Assembly: GCF_014649775.1 (NCBI RefSeq)
Contig: NZ_BMTR01000038.1
Span: 1 to 48,828, forward strand
From: Streptomyces longisporoflavus
GTDB lineage: Bacteria; Actinomycetota; Actinomycetes; Streptomycetales; Streptomycetaceae
DNA length: 48,828 nucleotides
Direction of reading: 5' to 3'
In this document: piece by piece, positions 26,322-34,047 of the stretch
Position numbering within the stretch: position 1 is the stretch's first letter
How the letters are laid out: each line of letters opens with the position of its first letter
The notes under the pieces: model-generated
Seen by the model: only the letters and a program-made list of their open reading frames with translations
What the model was told of the DNA's origin: nothing
The model's database searches: none
Made by a program: the position numbers and the translations under genes

Positions 26322-26746
26322 TCGCCGTCCTTGATGCAGCCGGTTTCGATCAGCACCTCGGCCAGATCTGCGACCACGAAGGCCAGACGCCGGGTGAGAC
26401 CGACGGTCTCCTGGTGGCCGGTCGGCAAAGTTTGGTCCCGCAGTAAGCGCGCTTGCTCGATGAGGCGGCCCTTCTTCTTGGCGGGCGGGTGGTTCGGATC
26501 AGCGACAGCGATGTCACCGAGCCTCTTCAGGTGGACGCGAAGCCGCTCCGCCAGTGCCGCAGTTGTGGCTGCGGGCGGGGGCCGGTCGCCGATCGCCGTG
26601 TCGAGGTCGTCAAAGATCATTGCGACGTCGAGGGGCGTCCAGGCGGTGATCTTGTCCAGTACGAACCGCAGCTCGTCGCTTCGCAGCGGCGGGGTCCACC
26701 GCGGAACGTCGTGGGAGCCCGTCGGGGCGGGCATGGCGGTATTCAC
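26318..26746 (-). CDS. DUF6415-like family protein
   Basis: 142 aa; GTG 26746 gives a four-base GTGA overlap with the upstream ATP-binding gene, while GTG 26749 would give seven. A mostly helical, soluble protein: TPPLRSDELRFVLDKITAW, then LAERLRVHLKRLGDIAV, then LIEQARLLRDQTLPTGH and a last helix LAFVVADLAEVLIETG. The helical pattern and the neighbours suit the DUF6415 family of Streptomyces, but the family match is from overall resemblance only. Confidence 0.68.
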   Translation of the reverse strand: MNTAMPAPTGSHDVPRWTPPLRSDELRFVLDKITAWTPLDVAMIFDDLDTAIGDRPPPAATTAALAERLRVHLKRLGDIAVADPNHPPAKKKGRLIEQARLLRDQTLPTGHQETVGLTRRLAFVVADLAEVLIETGCIKDGE

Positions 26747-27159
26747 CACTCACGCACCGCGCCCGTGCTGAGCTCGGCCCAGGTGACCTTGCCCCAGGGG
26801 TGCTTCACGTAGCCCCAGTGCGAGCTGAGCGCGTCCACGAGCACCAGGCCTCGGCCGCATTCGTCGCTGCTGCTGGCGGCTTTGATACACGGGGCGTTGT
26901 GTGAGGTGTCGGCTACTTCAATGCGTACCCGGCAGTGGCCGCCACGCTGGACGGTGACCGTGGTGAGGTCTGTCGAGGTGTGGTTGACCACGTTCGTCAG
27001 CAGTTCCGACACGATGAACTCGCCGATGTCGGCCAGATCTTCTGTCAGGCCCCAGTTGTCCAGGGCTTTGGAGACCAGCGCGCGGGCACGGTTGACGGAT
27101 TCGGGCCGGCACGGCAACTGAGCGGCATAGCCGGGTGCGGCGGGTTGCGGGACGGTCAT
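26743..27159 (-). CDS. ATP-binding protein, RsbW-like (HATPase) anti-sigma type
   Basis: 138 aa from ATG 27159, which overlaps the upstream gene's stop (ATGA). The GHKL ATPase boxes are present: N box IGEFIVSELLTNVVNHTS, G1-type VRIEVADTSHNAP and G2-type DECGRGLVLVDALSSHWGYV. Stand-alone proteins of this size act as serine kinases/anti-sigma factors that bind and phosphorylate a partner; Streptomyces has dozens. The partner is not apparent here. Part of the overlapping operon. Confidence 0.9.
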   Translation of the reverse strand: MTVPQPAAPGYAAQLPCRPESVNRARALVSKALDNWGLTEDLADIGEFIVSELLTNVVNHTSTDLTTVTVQRGGHCRVRIEVADTSHNAPCIKAASSSDECGRGLVLVDALSSHWGYVKHPWGKVTWAELSTGAVREW

Positions 27160-27470
27160 GGCGATACCCACCGGCCTCTCGCTGCGGTCGCTGCCGGCGG
27201 GCAAGCGGCCTGCATCATCCTGCCTGCACCGTCCTTGCACGCCGTGTACGCGGGCGTCGCGCCGGCATGCCGGACGTGCCACAGGCCGGGCCTGTGGCAT
27301 TCGGGCTCGGGCGGCTGCCGCTTCAGGGCTCGGCCGCATCCCGCAACCGGCGGGGCGCCGTCCGCCGCGTCGATCAGATGCTCAACCGTGCCGATCAAGG
27401 CATGACGCGTTCGGGCCGGGAGGGGCCGGCCGCGGCGGAGCGATTGTTCGACGGCGTCGCCAGTGTTCAT
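27156..27470 (-). CDS. Hypothetical protein, first gene of overlapping operon
   Basis: 104 aa from ATG 27470. The main support is its four-base ATGA overlap with the ATP-binding gene downstream, the same coupling used at the next junctions. MNTGDAVEQSLRRGRPLPARTRHALIG (helical) leads to a Cys/His-containing part: GCGRALKRQPPEPECHRPGL, TACKDG, QAACPP. Four Cys and several His could bind a metal. No clear ribosome site and no family recognised. Confidence 0.55.
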   Translation of the reverse strand: MNTGDAVEQSLRRGRPLPARTRHALIGTVEHLIDAADGAPPVAGCGRALKRQPPEPECHRPGLWHVRHAGATPAYTACKDGAGRMMQAACPPAATAARGRWVSP

Positions 27471-27557
27471 GTGGGGTGCTCCCGCTCGTGGTGGGGCTGG
27501 TTACACGAGCGAACCGCCAAAACTCCGCGGCCGACATGGGTGCGGAGGCTTCGGCCC

Positions 27558-27721
27558 GGTCAAAGCGATCAAAGATCGTTCAGTTGGTTCTCCGAAAAGG
27601 TGCTTCACGCCAGTTCCGCGGCAGGCAGAGGGAGTCGGGTACTACGTTGGTGGGGCTGGCGTCACCTGGCCGTGCGCCGGGCGACAGCCGGGTCAAACCG
27701 ATCAAAGATCATTTCTGTTGG
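27558..27721 (+). promoter_or_regulatory. Two direct repeats upstream of the NsdA-like gene
   Basis: The sequence GGTCAAA-S-CGATCAAAGATC followed by a TT-rich stretch and GTTGG occurs at 27558-27587 and 27691-27721, starting 133 bp apart. The second copy ends about 12 nt before the start codon at 27734. Each contains GATCAAAGATC, a short near-palindrome. Likely binding sites for a regulator, perhaps the gene's own product. Confidence 0.55.
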
Positions 27722-27733
27722 CGGGGGCGCACC

Positions 27734-29122
27734 ATGGCGCGCGAGAAGAATCAGCGACTGGCTGCACTGCTCGAAGAAGCCTGCTGGTCACGGGCGCAGG
27801 CCGCGAGCGCCTACAACCGCGTGGCCGCCGAGACGCTCGGCGGCGAGGTGCGAGAGAACTCCAGGATCGGCCCTTCCCACGTGAGCATGTGGGTAGGAGG
27901 AACGAAAGCAACGGGTGTAGCACCCATACTCTTGTGCCAGGCGCTGTCCCGCCGCTTGAAGCGTGAAGTCGCGCCACAGGAGGCGGGTTTCACAGTTCCC
28001 GATTCGCCGGCGCAGGAGGCGCTGGACTGGAGCGTCGATCCGTTGATCGCGCTGAACGCCTTGGGGAGTGGTGTGGACGCGAAGCGGCGGCGGCTACTGG
28101 CAGGCGGGGTCTACTCCGCCATGTCTTTGATATTGCCTGACGAAGCGTGGTGGCGCGCCATGGCACAGCCGCCCGAAACCCCCCCGGGCGGCAAGAGAGT
28201 CGGCCGCGGAGACGTGGAGACGGTGCAGGAGCTGACGCTCGCGTTCTCCCGGATGGATCAAAAACGCGGAGGCGGCCACGGGCGCAGCGCGCTCGACGAG
28301 TACCTCCACCTGGAGATCCCCCGATTGCTGACCGGTCGCTTCCCTGACGATCCGACACGGCGCACGATGTTCTCAGCCTCGGCGGAGCTCGCGTACCTGT
28401 CCGGCTGGATGAGTTTCGACAACAGCGAGCACGCGGTGGCCCTGCAACGCTTCAACACCGCGCTGAAGCTCGCGGCCCGTGCCGGTGACGCCCCGCTCAG
28501 CGGACACATCATGCGCGCCATGGCCCACCAGGCACTCGACATGGGCCTCCGGCCCAAAGCACTGCAACTCGCCCGGGCGTCCGTGCACGGCGAACGGTAC
28601 CTCTCCGCGACCCCGCGAGAGCGTGCGCTGCTCGGCGTGGTGCACGCGCGCACCCTCGCGGCGAGCAACCGCAAAACCGAGGCAGCCAAGGCGCTCCTGC
28701 GCGCCGAGGACGACCTGTCCAAGGCCCGTGAAGGGATCAAGGAGCCCAACCGCACCTTCTTCTTCGGGGAGGCCTCCCTCGCCCATGAGACGGCATGCAC
28801 CCTGCGCGACCTCGGCGACCCCAAGCGAGCCGTCAGAGAGTTCCAGCACTCGGTCCGGACCCGGGGAGCGCAGTTCCGCCGCACCCACGCGGTCACCCTT
28901 GGCTATATGGGGGCCACACAACTCACGCAGGGCAGCGTCGAGGAGGCCTGCGCGACATGGAGCCACGTCCTGGACGCGATGGAGGACGGCATCTACTCGG
29001 GCCGGGCACGCGGAACAGTGGTCGACATGCGCCGGCTCCTCTCGCCCTATCGCGCACGCGGCATTCCCGCCGTCGGAAGTCTCAATGCCCGTGCCACCGC
29101 GTACCTGGCCAACGTAGATTGA
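27734..29122 (+). CDS. NsdA-like regulator (HTH plus TPR repeats)
   Basis: 462 aa from ATG 27734. The N-terminal part (MAREKNQRLAALLEEACWSR, YNRVAAETLGGEVREN, HVSMWVGGTKATGVAPIL) resembles the DNA-binding region of the NsdA family, which in Streptomyces restrains sporulation and antibiotic production. The middle holds RRRLLAGGVYSAMSLILP. The rest is TPR-type helical repeats (ALQRFNTALKLAARAGDAPL, KALQLARASVHGERYL). Divergent from the overlapping operon, with two repeated sites upstream. Family assignment by resemblance; role inferred. Confidence 0.8.
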   Translation: MAREKNQRLAALLEEACWSRAQAASAYNRVAAETLGGEVRENSRIGPSHVSMWVGGTKATGVAPILLCQALSRRLKREVAPQEAGFTVPDSPAQEALDWSVDPLIALNALGSGVDAKRRRLLAGGVYSAMSLILPDEAWWRAMAQPPETPPGGKRVGRGDVETVQELTLAFSRMDQKRGGGHGRSALDEYLHLEIPRLLTGRFPDDPTRRTMFSASAELAYLSGWMSFDNSEHAVALQRFNTALKLAARAGDAPLSGHIMRAMAHQALDMGLRPKALQLARASVHGERYLSATPRERALLGVVHARTLAASNRKTEAAKALLRAEDDLSKAREGIKEPNRTFFFGEASLAHETACTLRDLGDPKRAVREFQHSVRTRGAQFRRTHAVTLGYMGATQLTQGSVEEACATWSHVLDAMEDGIYSGRARGTVVDMRRLLSPYRARGIPAVGSLNARATAYLANVD

Positions 29123-29157
29123 TCACTGAGGGTTGAGGCAGAGCGGAGGGCAGGGGC

Positions 29158-29631
29158 ATGGCGTTGCACATCGAGCCGGTCGGGGAAGTCGTCGAGGGGC
29201 GGACCGAGGTCGCCGACGACTACTGGGGCGGCATCGAGTCTGTCATTCAACTCGACGAAGAACGGTTTCCCATCGACTCGGTTCAGGGCCTCGAAGAGTT
29301 CTCCCACCTGGTCGTGGTGTGGCACTTCACCCGGGCCTCGCCAGCAGACGTCGAGTACCACGCGCGAAGCCCGCGCGGGAACCCTCGGTGGCCGGCCACG
29401 GGCACCTTCGCCCACCGTAACCACCGACGCCCCAATCAACTGGCCCAGAGCTTCCCCCGCCTGCTTCGGGTAGAAGGACTGCGGCTGCACGTGACAGACC
29501 TCGACGCGATCGTAGGCACAACCGTCTACGACATCTCGCCGTACTTCCAGGAGATGGGCCCGCGCGGCACTGTCAACGAGCCGACGTGGCCTGGCGAAAT
29601 GCTTGCCGACTACTGGGCTAACAAGATCTGA
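29158..29631 (+). CDS. TrmO/TsaA-family SAM-dependent methyltransferase
   Basis: 157 aa, preceded by GGAGGGCAGGGG. Motifs of the TsaA/YaeB (TrmO) fold: IEPVGEVVEGR at the start, LDEERFPIDSVQGLEEFSHL then VVVWHF (the usual GLxxFSHxWVLxxFH), the block ARSPRGNPRWPATGTFAHR then HRRPNQLAQS (usual RP-N-P-I-G-L-S), and DISPYF (DIKPY). TrmO methylates N6-threonylcarbamoyl-adenosine in tRNA, but related proteins have other roles. It is 35 nt downstream of the NsdA-like gene and may be co-transcribed with it. Confidence 0.85.
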   Translation: MALHIEPVGEVVEGRTEVADDYWGGIESVIQLDEERFPIDSVQGLEEFSHLVVVWHFTRASPADVEYHARSPRGNPRWPATGTFAHRNHRRPNQLAQSFPRLLRVEGLRLHVTDLDAIVGTTVYDISPYFQEMGPRGTVNEPTWPGEMLADYWANKI

Positions 29632-29871
29632 CCTGCAGCCCGGCAGCTCGCCATGAGCCATGGACGCCTCGTTCTACATGCGTAGTACCTAGGTCGTGGA
29701 TGCGTTGCTTCATCGTCAGACCCCTCTTCGCCGAGACCGAGGTCTTCACCGCCCTTTCCCACATGCAGTGGTAGAAGTTCGAGTGCTGCCACTACTTGCC
29801 CTGGCCTTCGCTATCCAGCCTTCAGGGATCCGGCCTGACACGAGCCGCCGGAGCATCGACATCTGCCAGAG

Positions 29872-30531
29872 CTACGGCGACGGGAGCGCAGGCGAGCTGT
29901 TCCTCCAGATCGTGTCGAACTGTTGCAAGGCGATGGAGTAAAGGAATCCGGATGCCCGGGCGTAGACGCAGGGAGAGTTCCTGCCGTGAGCGGAGCTCTT
30001 GTAGAAGGTGAGGTAGACGGCCCGGTCTGTTGCGATCACGCGGCAGGTGTTGGGCAGGTTGAAGCTGCGGAGCTGGACGTTGCGCTGGGTGCGGGTTACA
30101 TGGGTGAGGTAGTCCATGTTCGTCTGGACCTGGTTCCTGAGCAGGTCGGGGGTGAAGCCGGGATCGAATAGGCGTATGTCGTCCGAGCGCCGCTCGAGCC
30201 AGGAGTCGCTTCGGTCACGGGGGTCTGGCAGCAGGACCTGGACGGATTCCGGAGACAGCGCACCTGACCACAGGGGAGAGAAGGCCTCTCGGGTCAGCAC
30301 GTTGCCACGCCCTGCCATGACCTTGACCCAGCGAGCTCGGCCCAGGTCGCGTGCGATGTCCTGCTCTGCGGACGACTGATGACGGTACACACGGCCGAGC
30401 CCGGTGCCGGTGCACCAGGAGCAGGCGGCGACCAGCCACCACAGCGGGCGTGAGCCGCGTAGGAGGCCGAGGAGGAGCAGGATCGCGCTTGCTGCCAGAG
30501 AGCTGAGTATCCCAAACATAAATGCTGTCAT
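29872..30531 (-). CDS. Membrane-anchored protein, DUF5919/PLD-like
   Basis: 219 aa. One N-terminal membrane helix (MFGILSSLAASAILLLLGLL, about 5-24) with a second hydrophobic stretch after it, then a soluble domain with VQVLLPDPRDRSDSWLERRS, NVQLRSFNLPNTCRVIATDR, and AVYLTFYKSSAHG. That order of strands resembles the DUF5919/phospholipase-D-like fold without the HKD catalytic motifs, so a sensing rather than enzymatic role is likely. It is the third gene of the minus-strand operon 33239-29872, 48 nt after the nucleosidase-like gene. Membership in the module is inferred from strand, spacing and membrane location. Confidence 0.75.
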   Translation of the reverse strand: MTAFMFGILSSLAASAILLLLGLLRGSRPLWWLVAACSWCTGTGLGRVYRHQSSAEQDIARDLGRARWVKVMAGRGNVLTREAFSPLWSGALSPESVQVLLPDPRDRSDSWLERRSDDIRLFDPGFTPDLLRNQVQTNMDYLTHVTRTQRNVQLRSFNLPNTCRVIATDRAVYLTFYKSSAHGRNSPCVYARASGFLYSIALQQFDTIWRNSSPALPSP

Positions 30532-30579
30532 GCGAGCCGTCTCCCTGTTTTTGGGTGGTCTCGACTATGTGGCTTCGTG

Positions 30580-31497
30580 TCAGGAGAGGTAGGGCAGGAG
30601 CCGTCGCAGGATGTGGGCGGCGTTTCGGGCCGCGAGTTCGTGGTAGCCGTGTCCCTTTTCATCGTCGGCGTTATCGGAGACGCCCCGGATGACGATCCAG
30701 CCGGGGTTTCTTTCGCCATGGATCGAGTTCTCCTGCCAGTGCTGGCTCAGCCCGCCGGCTTCCATGTCTACTGCCAGGACTTTCTCGTGATAGTCCGTGA
30801 GGTAGCTGCGGATTTCACTTTCGCGGTCGGCGATGACGGCCTCGCCGGATCCGATCACTCCCGGGTAGACCTCGAATTCCTCCGAGGCGTGCGCGGAGAG
30901 CTGACCGTGGATGCGCGCCGGGGTGCCGTGATCGGCGAAGAAGGCGTTCACTGCATGGACGACCGGTGCCGGTGCCTGCCGGTGTTCCCCGCGGCGGCGG
31001 ACGTCACCACGCGGATTGATCTTGCGATTCTCGTAGTAGACGATGTCGGTGGAGACGATGACGTTGCCGATGCGGGCGTGCTTGTCGTGGATGCCGCCGG
31101 CCACGCCCACCAAAGCCCACAGCTGCGGCTCGTAGTGGCGTCGTAGGTTCTCCAGGGCAGCCATTGCCGATCGTTGTCCCTGGCTCTGACTCTGGGTGGC
31201 CACGATGCGAACGGTTCCTTCCGGAGTGGTGTGTTCGCCCCGGTAGAAGTACAGACCCCTGGGTTCCTTGTGGCGCTCCAGGCCCAACTCATCGACCACG
31301 GATCGCAGTTCCTCGCTCAGGATCGTTACCACTCCGATGTCCCACACAAGGGTTCGTCCCTCGGCCTTTCCGGCTTCGGCGGAGCGGCCGGTGTCCGGAG
31401 GGGCGCCGGCCGCGGTGACATGAGCGTGGTCTCCGACGGCGTTGTTGTTGAAGTTGTTGTTGTCGCCGTGGCTGACGATGCCTCGATTGGTGATCAC
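30580..31497 (-). CDS. PNP/MTA-nucleosidase-family effector with N-terminal Asn-rich motif
   Basis: 305 aa, GTG 31497. Residues 11-22 are GDNNNFNNNAVG, the same motif found near the C-terminus of the upstream overlapping gene. A disordered linker follows (about 23-48), then a PNP_UDP_1 domain: VVTILSEELRSVVDELGL, WALVGVAGGIHDKHARIGNV, the nucleoside-binding VLAVDMEAGGL and IVIRGVSDNADDEKG. The last two are the same motifs used by PNP domains at the N-terminus of fungal NLR proteins. PNP-family immune effectors such as the one in Detocs cleave ATP. I infer a nucleosidase held inactive until the motif nucleates an assembly. A housekeeping MTA/SAH nucleosidase would lack this N-terminus. Confidence 0.88.
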   Translation of the reverse strand: MITNRGIVSHGDNNNFNNNAVGDHAHVTAAGAPPDTGRSAEAGKAEGRTLVWDIGVVTILSEELRSVVDELGLERHKEPRGLYFYRGEHTTPEGTVRIVATQSQSQGQRSAMAALENLRRHYEPQLWALVGVAGGIHDKHARIGNVIVSTDIVYYENRKINPRGDVRRRGEHRQAPAPVVHAVNAFFADHGTPARIHGQLSAHASEEFEVYPGVIGSGEAVIADRESEIRSYLTDYHEKVLAVDMEAGGLSQHWQENSIHGERNPGWIVIRGVSDNADDEKGHGYHELAARNAAHILRRLLPYLS

Positions 31498-33239
31498 TGA
31501 TTTCCTCCACCGCTGGGGTTGTTGGGGCCCGGGGGCTGGTTTGCGGAGACGCCGACCTGAGCCGCGTTACCCACGGCGTTGTTGTTGAAGTTGTTGTTGT
31601 CGCCGAAGTTGAAGATGCCGCTGTTGATGATTTTGAGGGCACGGTCATTGAACTCTGACGTATCTACGCCCTTGGCGAGTAGGAAGTCGCCTGCGGCGTG
31701 CAGTAGCCGCTGCTCTATCGTCTTCATCCGGCCCAGGATGTCGCTCTTTTCAAGCTGAATCTTGGACCACGACTGCGCCGACCTTTCCCGTATGCTGACC
31801 CGGCTCCCGATCAAGACGTTGCGGATCGGTGTGGTGGTGAGGTCTCGGGGGAGCGCGATCGCCTTCCCCACGGTGTAGAGGTAGCGGACGAGTCGCCACG
31901 AGCGCTGGATCTCGGAAGGCAATGTGGTCAGCTCGCGGAGAGCCGCCCAGATGACGGCGGTGAAGCCGTGATGACCGAACTCCGCGGTGCGCTGGAAAGA
32001 CCTTGGCGTGTGGGCGAGGACGCACGCTGCCGTGGAGATGCTTAGGGTGCGGCCCTGCAGGCTGACGTGCAACAGGACAGTGGCGACGAACTCCGATCCC
32101 TCCGCAGGAGTTGTCACCTCGAGGAAGTGGTGCTGCTTGGATCCGGGCGTGTTGATGATGACGCGCAGGTCGGCCTGACTGAACTGCTGGGGCAGAAGTG
32201 AACGGTCCACCGCTACATCCGTTTCGGCTACGTAGACCCGGTCGCGTACCTGTGCGGGAAGCCGCACGTCGGCGCTGTCGGTGTCCAGCAACTGAACCGC
32301 TGCGCGCAGGTACTCGACCAGTTCGTGTGCTTGGAAGGGCGGTACGGGGTGCTCGCGTTCATGGAGCGGTGCATCGTCATCGCCGGGGCGCAGCAGTTGG
32401 ATGCTCATCGGGGGGTTCCACTGGTAGACGAGCTCGCCGGCCCCGATGAACGGTGACTCGTCCCCGAACAGCGTGAAGACGGTGAGGTCGTCCTCGTCCT
32501 CGTCTTCGCTGTGCCGGGGCCGGCGGTATACGGCGCAGAGATGCTGCTGCTGTTCGTCAGCGGCTCGTTGCCGACCGGACAATCGGGCGGGACGAAGGGC
32601 TGGCGCGTGGAGAATGCGGTTGAGCATGAACTGCCGCGCGGCTCCGGTACCGAGGCATGTCAGCGTGACTCCTGCCGCCACATGAGAGGCAGTTGCGGCG
32701 TGGTCGGGGTGGACAAGTGCGATGGTCACGCTCGTCAGGGTCAGGTACAGAGCAGCCAAGCCGATGCGCCTGAGTGCACGCGCCTTTTCCGAGTACCGCC
32801 TGGGGAACAGCATCCTGAAGAGGCGTCGATGGCCTCGTCCCGGCCCGAGGCCCCGGCGTTGTGATTTCCGCCGGGGCTTCGGGTCCCGGTCGGCGTCCCG
32901 TAGCAGCGTGGCGAGATGGAGTAGCCATAGAAGGGCGAAGCCGCAGGCGACGAGGATGGCGGCAGGCAGGGCGCCTGTGACGGCCGGGGCGACCACTGCT
33001 CCGGCCAGTGTCACGCGTAGGAGCGCACTCAGGGCGGCGGCCCGCCACGCGTGGTGCATGACGGGAACGATGTCGAACCCGTAGGACGGGGCGACCCTTC
33101 GGTGCGACGCGGTGCAGACCTCGTCGAGCACGAGGTCTCGAAATCGTTCGTCTACGTAAACGCCCGTGCATAAGTGGCGGGTGGCGGCGGTGAGTTCACA
33201 GGCCGCCGCCTTGGCCGATGGCGCATGGGAAGTGATCAT
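31494..33239 (-). CDS. Transmembrane receptor-like protein ending in Asn-rich motif
   Basis: 581 aa from ATG 33239 (AGGGG ribosome site; the frame continues to 33395 without support). Residues about 67-113 and 158-200 each hold a hydrophobic hairpin (e.g. PAAILVACGFALLWLLHLAT; LAALYLTLTSVTIALVH), so four membrane helices are likely. A soluble region of about 350 residues contains an acidic HSEDEDEDDLTVF, then helices, then NSGIFNFGDNNNFNNNAVGN at 538-558. The tail after the motif is Pro/Gly/Asn-rich and disordered. No enzymatic motif seen. Stop and next start overlap (GTGA). I infer a sensor that passes a signal to the nucleosidase through the shared motif; this is not a described family that I recognise. 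Confidence 0.82.
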   Translation of the reverse strand: MITSHAPSAKAAACELTAATRHLCTGVYVDERFRDLVLDEVCTASHRRVAPSYGFDIVPVMHHAWRAAALSALLRVTLAGAVVAPAVTGALPAAILVACGFALLWLLHLATLLRDADRDPKPRRKSQRRGLGPGRGHRRLFRMLFPRRYSEKARALRRIGLAALYLTLTSVTIALVHPDHAATASHVAAGVTLTCLGTGAARQFMLNRILHAPALRPARLSGRQRAADEQQQHLCAVYRRPRHSEDEDEDDLTVFTLFGDESPFIGAGELVYQWNPPMSIQLLRPGDDDAPLHEREHPVPPFQAHELVEYLRAAVQLLDTDSADVRLPAQVRDRVYVAETDVAVDRSLLPQQFSQADLRVIINTPGSKQHHFLEVTTPAEGSEFVATVLLHVSLQGRTLSISTAACVLAHTPRSFQRTAEFGHHGFTAVIWAALRELTTLPSEIQRSWRLVRYLYTVGKAIALPRDLTTTPIRNVLIGSRVSIRERSAQSWSKIQLEKSDILGRMKTIEQRLLHAAGDFLLAKGVDTSEFNDRALKIINSGIFNFGDNNNFNNNAVGNAAQVGVSANQPPGPNNPSGGGNQ

Positions 33240-33261
33240 GCTGTGCCCCTGCCTCGTAGGC

Positions 33262-33315
33262 TTAAGGTCTATGGGACCATAAGCGTCGGAGATGTTTAAG
33301 TCAATATGACCTTTA
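33262..33315. promoter_or_regulatory. Two tandem 21-bp palindromic operators
   Basis: TTAAGGTC-TATGG-GACCATAA (33262-33282) and TTTAAGTC-AATAT-GACCTTTA (33295-33315) are related half-site pairs whose centres are 33 bp apart, about three helical turns. The first lies 23 nt before the receptor gene start, the second 10 nt before the NUDIX regulator start and touching its ribosome site. The divergent gap is AT-rich. They fit operators for the NrtR-like regulator acting on both genes. Confidence 0.65.
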
Positions 33316-33324
33316 GGGGTTCTG

Positions 33325-34047
33325 GTGGATGACTGGCTGAGAGACTCCACTGAGGTGGAGGCGTCGTGGGTGACCGTGGACCTGACGATCTTCACGGTCA
33401 GAGGTGATCAGCTGATGGTGCTCTTGGTCGAGCGCGGGCTGGAGCCCTTCCTGGGTCGTCCCGCGCTGCCCGGGGGGTACGTACAGAAGGACGAGACCCT
33501 GCGCGAGGGGGCGCTGCGTGAGCTTGGGGAGGAGGCCGGGATCGACGGCGGTCGGCTGCACCTGGAGCAGCTCGGCGCCTACGGGGATCCTCGCCGTGAC
33601 CCCAGGGGCAGGGTGGTCACGGTCGCCTATCTCGCGTTGGGGCCGGATCTGCCGGATCCCGTGGGCGGTACCGATGCCAGGCGGGCCTACTGGGCTTCTG
33701 CGTCACAACTGGCCAATGATGGAATGGACCTGGCGTTCGATCACCCGGCCATCCTCGCGGAGGCCTTGGAGGAGGTTCGCAGAAAATTGGAGTACACCGC
33801 TGTCGCCACGGCCTTCTGCCCCGAGCCATTCACTCTGAGTGAGCTGCGCGCAGTTTATGAAGTGATCTGGGGGCAGCAACTGGACCCGAGCAACTTCCGC
33901 CGCAAAGTGCTGAACACAGCAGGGTTTGTGCAGCCCACGGGGGAACAGCGGCTGCCGCCCACCGGGCGCCCAGCCGCTCTGTACCGCCGAGGGAACGCAT
34001 GGCTGCTCAACCCGCCGCTCCTGCGCGGTACCGGGTACGTTACGTAG
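33325..34047 (+). CDS. NrtR-like regulator: NUDIX domain plus winged HTH
   Basis: 240 aa from GTG 33325 (AGGGG 5 nt before). The NUDIX domain is N-terminal (about 15-150), with an intact box GGYVQKDETLREGALRELGE then EAGI (51-73). A winged helix occupies about 160-235 (FTLSELRAVYEVIWGQQLDP, FRRKVLNTAGFV, TGRPAALYRRG), the order typical of NrtR. NrtR repressors bind ADP-ribose or related nucleotides and control NAD metabolism genes. Here the divergent target is the nucleosidase-receptor operon, which is unusual. Because the catalytic box is intact, it could also hydrolyse a nucleotide signal. Confidence 0.9.
   Translation: MDDWLRDSTEVEASWVTVDLTIFTVRGDQLMVLLVERGLEPFLGRPALPGGYVQKDETLREGALRELGEEAGIDGGRLHLEQLGAYGDPRRDPRGRVVTVAYLALGPDLPDPVGGTDARRAYWASASQLANDGMDLAFDHPAILAEALEEVRRKLEYTAVATAFCPEPFTLSELRAVYEVIWGQQLDPSNFRRKVLNTAGFVQPTGEQRLPPTGRPAALYRRGNAWLLNPPLLRGTGYVT

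Noticed and set aside
30580..31497. Ordinary housekeeping MTA/SAH nucleosidase
   Set aside because: The domain motifs fit the superfamily, but the N-terminal Asn-rich motif shared with the neighbour and the regulatory context argue against a simple salvage enzyme. Kept as the main alternative.
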